A stretch of DNA of 64,000 nucleotides from the NCBI GenBank assembly GCA_016235345.1, contig JACRLG010000023.1:62001-126000 (forward strand). The letters run 5' to 3'. The position numbers were made by a program, and so were the translations under genes. Positions 58,624 to 64,000 of this stretch are shown in pieces. Origin of the DNA: Deltaproteobacteria bacterium. GTDB taxonomy: Bacteria; Desulfobacterota; Desulfobacteria; Desulfobacterales; Desulfatibacillaceae. The notes beneath the pieces are model-generated. The model had not been told where the DNA came from, did not search any database, and was given only the letters and a program-made list of their open reading frames with translations. The first letter of the stretch is position 1. Every line of letters begins with the position of its first letter.

Positions 58624-61600
58624 ATGGACCAGACGAATTCCACTCACCGGTTAAATCAAAGGCGTTCCGGCGGAGGGTTTAGCCGGAAATTAGCGGTTTT
58701 CTTCTGCGTCCTGGCCCTTTTCGGGCTGGCATTCTCAAGCGCGGCCATTGCGGCCAACCGGGTCAGTTACAGGGTTGACTTCCCGTCCGGCACATCATCA
58801 AGCGCCCGGTGGAAACTGGTCAGCACGGGCGGCGGCGGCTGCGCCTACGACTCCGGCTGGAAAGCCGACCTTGTAACCGTCAACCGCTATACAAGCCTCA
58901 CGTGCACCTACGAAATCCAGTACAACACCCTTTCGGGCTACTGCTCGCCACCCACCAGCGCGCCGTTCATAGGTATTCCCGCAAATGAAAAAGCCACGGT
59001 AACCATAACCTCGCCCGCCTATACAAGCTCGGCGGTCAAGTTCACGATGACCCTTCTGCCCGCAGGGGCTGTCTCGGCAGGCGTCCGGTACAGGGTTGTG
59101 CGCGGCGGAACCTGCGACGCGGAAACCTCGGCCTGGACCGCCTCCGGCAGCACGGTCACCATGAGCAACATCTGCGAGACCTGTAATTATTCGGTGGAGT
59201 TCCTGTCCGCAGGCTCTTATTGTGCGCCTGCCACCATCAACCTTGGCGCCCTGGCGCCCCAATCGGCCACCCGGACAATTCCGACAGTCACATTTACCGG
59301 CAGCACAAAGAATTTCTCCCTCACCATTCCGTCAGCCCCCACCGGAGCCCAGTGGCGGATAGTGAGGCAGGCCGGAACCTGCACAGCCTGGACATCCGGC
59401 TGGGCCAATTCCGGGGCAACCATCAGCGACACGACCTCAGGCTGCAACGTCTGCTCTTACGCGGTGGAATTTACCACCATACCCGGCTACGACACGCCCG
59501 CAGGCTTTACTGGGGCCTACGGGCCGGGAACCCACAGTCTCGGATCATTCCCCTACGTGGTGAACATGGTTAAGTTCACCGCCACGCTCTTACCTGCGGA
59601 AGTGAACAGCGCAGGGGCCATGTTCAGGATCAAGAGGCTGGTGACGGGACCCTGCTCCGGGATAACCTCCGACTGGACCGCTTCGGGCGGAACCGTTCTG
59701 TTCGCCGACGCCACGGGTGCAAGCGGCCCCTGCGAGTACGTGATAGAGTTCCTCGACATTCCGGTTTACACCGAGCCTTTGTCCACATCGGGGATATTCG
59801 CGCCCTCGGCCACCACCTACAACCTGGGAAATTTCACCTATCTGCCGCCCTCCGGACCGTTCTGCGATGATTTCAACGGAAGCATGAACCCGACCTGGAT
59901 GTGGACGGACAAGACCGCCGACCTTGCAAACCCCGCAAGCTACACCATGACCAACGGCAACACGGCGGTCAAAATCAGGGCCAGGGGAACCAGCTTTTTC
60001 ACCACCAGCAACAAGTTTGCGGCCCTTTTCAACAACGACGTTTCGGGCAATTTCGAGGCGGTTGTCAAGATCACCGAAAACAACCGCACCTACGAGTTCG
60101 GCAAGGCGGGCATATCGGCCCGCAACAACATGGCCAGCGTTTCCGGCGGATACGCCTGGACGGGCGTGGTGGATGACCACGGTTTCGGAATATATTGGGA
60201 CTCCAACGGCGACGGAACCCTGGATTCCAACCAGGTGACAGAAGGCGCGGTTACCTACCCGGTGTGGATAAAGCTGCGCAAGGTGGGCTCGCAGTTCACG
60301 GGCTTTTACTCCAACGACGGCACCACCTATAGACAGACAGGCCCCACCGTAACCGCAGGCGGCGTGGCAACAACCCAGGACATAGGCCTTCTGGTCTGCA
60401 GTTACGACTCCGGCGAATACAAGGAGGTGGAGTGGGACGATTACTGCGTCACCACCCCCACAACCACCGTGAATTTCACCTGCCACATACTGCCCACGGC
60501 GATCCAGCCCGATGCGAGATGGCGGCTCTACAATATCGACACGGCATCCTACCAGACCGCCTGGACCGCCACTGACGTGGTGATGGCAATTCCGCCGGGA
60601 GCCCACTACAATATAGAGTGGAGCCTGGTGGACGGCTGGACCTCGCCCGCCAACCAGAACAACGTGGAGATACCCGCAGACCTCGGCTGCACCACCTCAT
60701 GCACCGTAACCGGCACCTACGAGCAGATACTGGTCTCCACCACCACCACCACAAGCACCACCACCACCACCAGCACAACGACCCTTCCCACCACCACGTC
60801 ATCAACAACGGCTGAGGCCGTGCTCTGCATCGATCTTGCGGACAGGCCCCTGGAAGCCCAGATGAACGCGGCGGCGGCCAACATCATGTTCGTTCTGGAC
60901 GACTCCGGCTCCATGGACTGGCAGTTCATGACCACGGAAAGCCAGGGCATGTTCGAGAGCAAGTATTATATCTGGGCCATGGCCGACGATGCCTATTCGG
61001 GCAATCTTCTCACCGACAAGGGCAAGTGGAAGAGCCAGTGGAGCGGCTACAACAGGCTTTATTACGAGCCCGCCACCGATTACGAGCCCTGGCCCAACTA
61101 CACTAACGCCAGCACCACCACCACACTTTCCTACCCCAACGACGCTTCTTCGGGAAGCTTGAACCCGATGGCGATTTACCAGACGGTCAGCCTTGGATGG
61201 GTTGTGGATGACGGAGACGCCGGGTTCACAAAGGGCGGAATTGGCAACTTCAGGAGCTCTACTTCCGGCAGTCCGTGGCAGGGGGATTATTTTTACTCGA
61301 ACACCACATCTCCCACTTACGGAACGCAATGGGCCCGGTGGACCCCCACGGGGCTTCCGGCAGGCGCTTACAACATATACGCATATTGGGTTGCGGGTAC
61401 CACCAATCGAACTGCCAACGCGGTTTACACCATAAACTGCATTGGCGGCGATTACACCACCAAGCCCTATAACCAGAATTCAAACGGCGGAACCTGGGTT
61501 AAGTTCGAGACCCTGGAAGGCGGAGGCGTATACAATTTCGACGGCACCAGCGGCTATGTTCAGCTCGACAACAATTTCACGAACACCACAAACACTGTGG

Positions 61601-64000
61601 CATCCTTCGACGCCGTGAAGTTTGTGCCTGTCGGGTCGAATCCCACAGTGGATGTAAGGAACGCCCACTATTACATGTGGAGCTATGAGAACAACACACC
61701 CTACCTTGTGAACTTTGAAGACGGCGTAATCAAATATTACAGGTTCGGAATAAACAGCGCCATAAGGGTGGAGGAGGGGGGCGTAATCGAAGACACATCC
61801 CCGCCCGATGACGTGATAGCCAAGGACGCTGCGGGCAACCCGATGAGCTACGCGGACGCCCTGCAGAACTGGTGCAACTGGTTCACCTTCTACCGCAGGC
61901 GCGTGCTCACGGCCAAAGCGGCTGTGGCCCGCACCCTGGTGGAACTCCAGGGCGTGAACGTGGGTTTCTACAGCATCTGGGGCAGGCTCATAAAGCCCGT
62001 TCAGCCGGTGAAGGTGAAGGTGAGCGGAATAATGACCGACAACACCGGCGCGCTTCTCACGGCCCTTTACAGCACCAACAGCACAACCGGCTACTACGCT
62101 TCGGGCAGTACGCCGCTAAGAACGGCGCTCAACACGGTTGGAAAGTATTACACCCAGGGCCAGGCAACTTCCATAGGCTCCTGGCCCTATGCCAACGCGG
62201 ACGCGGGCGGGGCCTGCCAGCAGTCCTTCACCGTGCTCATGTCGGACGGTTTTTGGAACGACTCCTTCGCATCCGTTGGCAATGTGGATGACGACGGCAC
62301 GGATTTTTCCGGAATGGCTCCTTATAAGGACACCTGGAGCGACACCCTGGCGGACGTGGCAATGAAGTACTACGCCTACGACCTTTCCAACACCCTGGAA
62401 AACCTGGTGCCCACCAATTTCCAGGACAAGGCCACCCACCAGCACATGGTGACCTACACCGTGGCCTTCGGCCTCTACGGAACCCTGAACCCGGACAATT
62501 ACGACCTCACCAATACGGATGAAGGCCTGCGTGTTTATCCCTCCTGGCCCCAGCCCACCGCAGATTCACAGGCGGCGGTTGACGACATGTGGCACGCGGC
62601 GGTGAACGGCAGGGGCAGGTTCCTTTCGGCGAGAAGCACGGCGGAGCTTGTGGACTCCCTTTTGGGCATCGCCCAGAACATCGTAAGCCGCATAGGTTCC
62701 GGCGCATCGGTCTCCATCAACGGCGAGGAACTCTATGCGGGCACCATCCTGTTCCAGTCCTCCTACTCGGCGGATACCTGGACCGGTGATGTCAAGAGTT
62801 ACCACGTGGATGAATCCTCAGGCGCGGTCCTTGTCGAATCGCCGGTCTGGAGCGCCGCCACCGAGCTTGAGGACGACAACTGGGACACCGACCGCAAGAT
62901 AATAACCTACAACGGCTTCAACGGAATTCCGTTCCGGCATTCCAGCCTTACCTCGCTTCAGAAGACTCAGCTTCACCCCACGGACACGGCCCGCCAGGAA
63001 GCCATAGTCAAGTATATACGCGGCTACCAGGGCGATGAAGTCACCAATCCGGGCGGAACATTAAGGGGGCGCACGAAGAAGCTGGGCGACATAGTGCATT
63101 CCGCGCCGCTTTTCGTGAACAACATGCTTCTGGCGGGCGGCAACGACGGCATGGTCCACTGCTTCGACGCAGACACCGGGCGGGAAATCTTCGGCTACGT
63201 GCCCAACGCGGTGTTCAACAACCTGTCGCTTCTGCCCCTGACCAACTACGTCCATATGTATTACATCGACATGCCCTTTGCCCAGAACACGGTGAATGGC
63301 CGTAATATGGTGGCCGGAGCCCTGGGCAAGGGCGGCAAGTCCATATTCCTTCTGGATGTCACCGACGCCAGGGGAGTTGCAACGGAAAGCGCGGCAACCA
63401 GCATCGTCAAGTGGGAATACCCCAGCGCCACAACACCCACCGCCGAAATCAGCGGCCTGGGCTACACCTTCAGCAAGGCCTTCGTGGTGAAGACCCACGC
63501 GGGATGGGGCGTCATTTTCGGCAACGGCTACTCTTCCTCCGAGCAGAAGGCCAAGCTCTACGTGGTGAAGGTGTCGGACGGCACCATCATGAAGGTGATA
63601 GACACGGGGGTGGCTACCTGTAACGGCCTCTCCACGCCGGTTCCGGTGGATTTCGACGGCGACGGCACGGTGGATTACGCCTTTGCAGGCGATCTCAAGG
63701 GAAACCTGTGGAAGTTCGATCTCACCTCGTCCTCGCCGGCATCCTGGACCGTGGCCTACAAGGCCGGTACAACGCCCAAACCCCTTTTCACCAACGCCGG
63801 CACGGACGGCCTGCCCCAGCCCATCACCACCCGGCCCGACGCCATGCTTCACTGCAAGGACGGCGTACCCGGAATGATAGTGTGCTTCGGAACGGGCAAA
63901 TACATAGGCGACGTGGATTACGCCGACAGCCGCACCCAGACCATATACGGAGTGTGGGACTACGGCGACGACGCGGATGATGCGGAATACCTGGGAACCT
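58624..64000 (+). CDS. pilY1: PilY1-like pilus tip adhesin, very large, 3' end beyond window
   Basis: At least 1792 aa, no stop before the edge. AAAGGTGG precedes the ATG. Signal peptide with cleavage near residue 44 (LAFSSAAIAA). Residues about 45-410: four or five divergent beta-rich repeats with paired cysteines (for example TLLPAGAVSAGVRYRVVRGGTC). About 413-610: concanavalin/LamG-like region (FCDDFNGSMNPTWMW). Thr-rich linker about 705-730. VWA domain with MIDAS DDSGSM (D759-S763), interrupted at about 859-1004 by a golvesin-C-like module (VVDDGDAGFTKGG ... LPAGAYNIYAYWVAG). VWA resumes (FTVLMSDGFWND). C-terminal PilY1 beta-propeller with VHSAPLFVNN, GGNDGMVHCFDADTG, GKGGKSIFLLDVTD and a calcium loop DFDGDGTVD (1676-1684). 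Encoded after fimT-pilW-V-X, as expected for the tip complex. Confidence 0.9.
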   Translation, partial: MDQTNSTHRLNQRRSGGGFSRKLAVFFCVLALFGLAFSSAAIAANRVSYRVDFPSGTSSSARWKLVSTGGGGCAYDSGWKADLVTVNRYTSLTCTYEIQYNTLSGYCSPPTSAPFIGIPANEKATVTITSPAYTSSAVKFTMTLLPAGAVSAGVRYRVVRGGTCDAETSAWTASGSTVTMSNICETCNYSVEFLSAGSYCAPATINLGALAPQSATRTIPTVTFTGSTKNFSLTIPSAPTGAQWRIVRQAGTCTAWTSGWANSGATISDTTSGCNVCSYAVEFTTIPGYDTPAGFTGAYGPGTHSLGSFPYVVNMVKFTATLLPAEVNSAGAMFRIKRLVTGPCSGITSDWTASGGTVLFADATGASGPCEYVIEFLDIPVYTEPLSTSGIFAPSATTYNLGNFTYLPPSGPFCDDFNGSMNPTWMWTDKTADLANPASYTMTNGNTAVKIRARGTSFFTTSNKFAALFNNDVSGNFEAVVKITENNRTYEFGKAGISARNNMASVSGGYAWTGVVDDHGFGIYWDSNGDGTLDSNQVTEGAVTYPVWIKLRKVGSQFTGFYSNDGTTYRQTGPTVTAGGVATTQDIGLLVCSYDSGEYKEVEWDDYCVTTPTTTVNFTCHILPTAIQPDARWRLYNIDTASYQTAWTATDVVMAIPPGAHYNIEWSLVDGWTSPANQNNVEIPADLGCTTSCTVTGTYEQILVSTTTTTSTTTTTSTTTLPTTTSSTTAEAVLCIDLADRPLEAQMNAAAANIMFVLDDSGSMDWQFMTTESQGMFESKYYIWAMADDAYSGNLLTDKGKWKSQWSGYNRLYYEPATDYEPWPNYTNASTTTTLSYPNDASSGSLNPMAIYQTVSLGWVVDDGDAGFTKGGIGNFRSSTSGSPWQGDYFYSNTTSPTYGTQWARWTPTGLPAGAYNIYAYWVAGTTNRTANAVYTINCIGGDYTTKPYNQNSNGGTWVKFETLEGGGVYNFDGTSGYVQLDNNFTNTTNTVASFDAVKFVPVGSNPTVDVRNAHYYMWSYENNTPYLVNFEDGVIKYYRFGINSAIRVEEGGVIEDTSPPDDVIAKDAAGNPMSYADALQNWCNWFTFYRRRVLTAKAAVARTLVELQGVNVGFYSIWGRLIKPVQPVKVKVSGIMTDNTGALLTALYSTNSTTGYYASGSTPLRTALNTVGKYYTQGQATSIGSWPYANADAGGACQQSFTVLMSDGFWNDSFASVGNVDDDGTDFSGMAPYKDTWSDTLADVAMKYYAYDLSNTLENLVPTNFQDKATHQHMVTYTVAFGLYGTLNPDNYDLTNTDEGLRVYPSWPQPTADSQAAVDDMWHAAVNGRGRFLSARSTAELVDSLLGIAQNIVSRIGSGASVSINGEELYAGTILFQSSYSADTWTGDVKSYHVDESSGAVLVESPVWSAATELEDDNWDTDRKIITYNGFNGIPFRHSSLTSLQKTQLHPTDTARQEAIVKYIRGYQGDEVTNPGGTLRGRTKKLGDIVHSAPLFVNNMLLAGGNDGMVHCFDADTGREIFGYVPNAVFNNLSLLPLTNYVHMYYIDMPFAQNTVNGRNMVAGALGKGGKSIFLLDVTDARGVATESAATSIVKWEYPSATTPTAEISGLGYTFSKAFVVKTHAGWGVIFGNGYSSSEQKAKLYVVKVSDGTIMKVIDTGVATCNGLSTPVPVDFDGDGTVDYAFAGDLKGNLWKFDLTSSSPASWTVAYKAGTTPKPLFTNAGTDGLPQPITTRPDAMLHCKDGVPGMIVCFGTGKYIGDVDYADSRTQTIYGVWDYGDDADDAEYLGT

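Noticed and set aside
1-64000. tRNA or rRNA genes
   Set aside because: I looked for T-loop (GGTTCRAATCC-like) and cloverleaf patterns on both strands and saw none I could support.

Overview
The window reads as chromosome from a GC-rich, Gram-negative sulfate-reducing bacterium of the Desulfobacterota (former Deltaproteobacteria). The deciding evidence is a complete dissimilatory sulfite reductase cluster, dsrA-dsrB-dsrD (23125-26148). DapL lysine biosynthesis, the nrdR-ribD-ribE-ribBA-ribH-nusB gene order, acyl-CoA enzymes and type IV pilus minor pilins fit that group. A family-level placement (Desulfobacterales-like) is inference only.

Layout. 1-6546: end of dapL, dCMP deaminase, nrdR, the riboflavin genes and nusB. 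6548-11843: a dihydrolipoyl-dehydrogenase-like flavoprotein converging on a minus-strand operon of a GMC oxidoreductase, a phytoene-desaturase-like enzyme and a membrane protein. 12155-14236: an F0 ATP synthase block (atpZ, atpI, atpB, atpE) without F1 genes; its c subunit carries sodium-type ligands. 14239-22800: acyltransferase, NTF2-like protein, a two-gene ATPase plus TOPRIM pair resembling split OLD-type defence systems, a tripartite efflux pump, a tiny membrane ORF and a frameshifted HicB relic. 22900-26230: the dsr locus. 26328-32656: TetR regulator, radical SAM protein, SDR, Mrp, LolB-like lipoprotein, HD-GYP phosphodiesterase and a small coupled gene. 32670-36812: glnE, UPF0280 and CBS proteins. 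37056-43039: a giant PknK-like protein with a degenerate kinase domain, facing a PP2C-like phosphatase, then higBA. 43205-47491: a DUF35/thiolase/thiolase-like/DUF35 operon divergent from an enoyl-CoA hydratase. 47641-51632: LuxR-type regulator, serS, thrC. 51703-64000: a LysM protein, a TPR protein and the minor pilins FimT, PilW, PilV and PilX, then a very large PilY1 that runs off the right edge.

The most unusual signal is not a gene. Ten copies (nine clear, one degenerate) of a dispersed element of about 115-127 bp lie between genes. Each folds into one long hairpin. Two sequence blocks are conserved (GCGAACTGCTGTGTC-like on the left, TTGCATTTCATCG-like on the right). The outer, inner and apical stems differ in sequence from copy to copy but remain self-complementary within each copy. 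Seven copies start within 0-3 nt of the stop codon of the gene they follow, on that gene's strand, and two of them contain the stop codon. Several sit inside apparent operons (ribBA/ribH, atpB/atpE, dsrB/dsrD). I do not recognise this family. A second, widely known type of REP palindrome (GGGAGCGCGGGC / GCCCGCGCTCCC) is also present, and one nested palindrome overlaps the ribE stop.

All calls are from reading sequence and translations; no database search was run. Family names rest on recognisable motifs, and coordinates of non-coding features were counted by eye.
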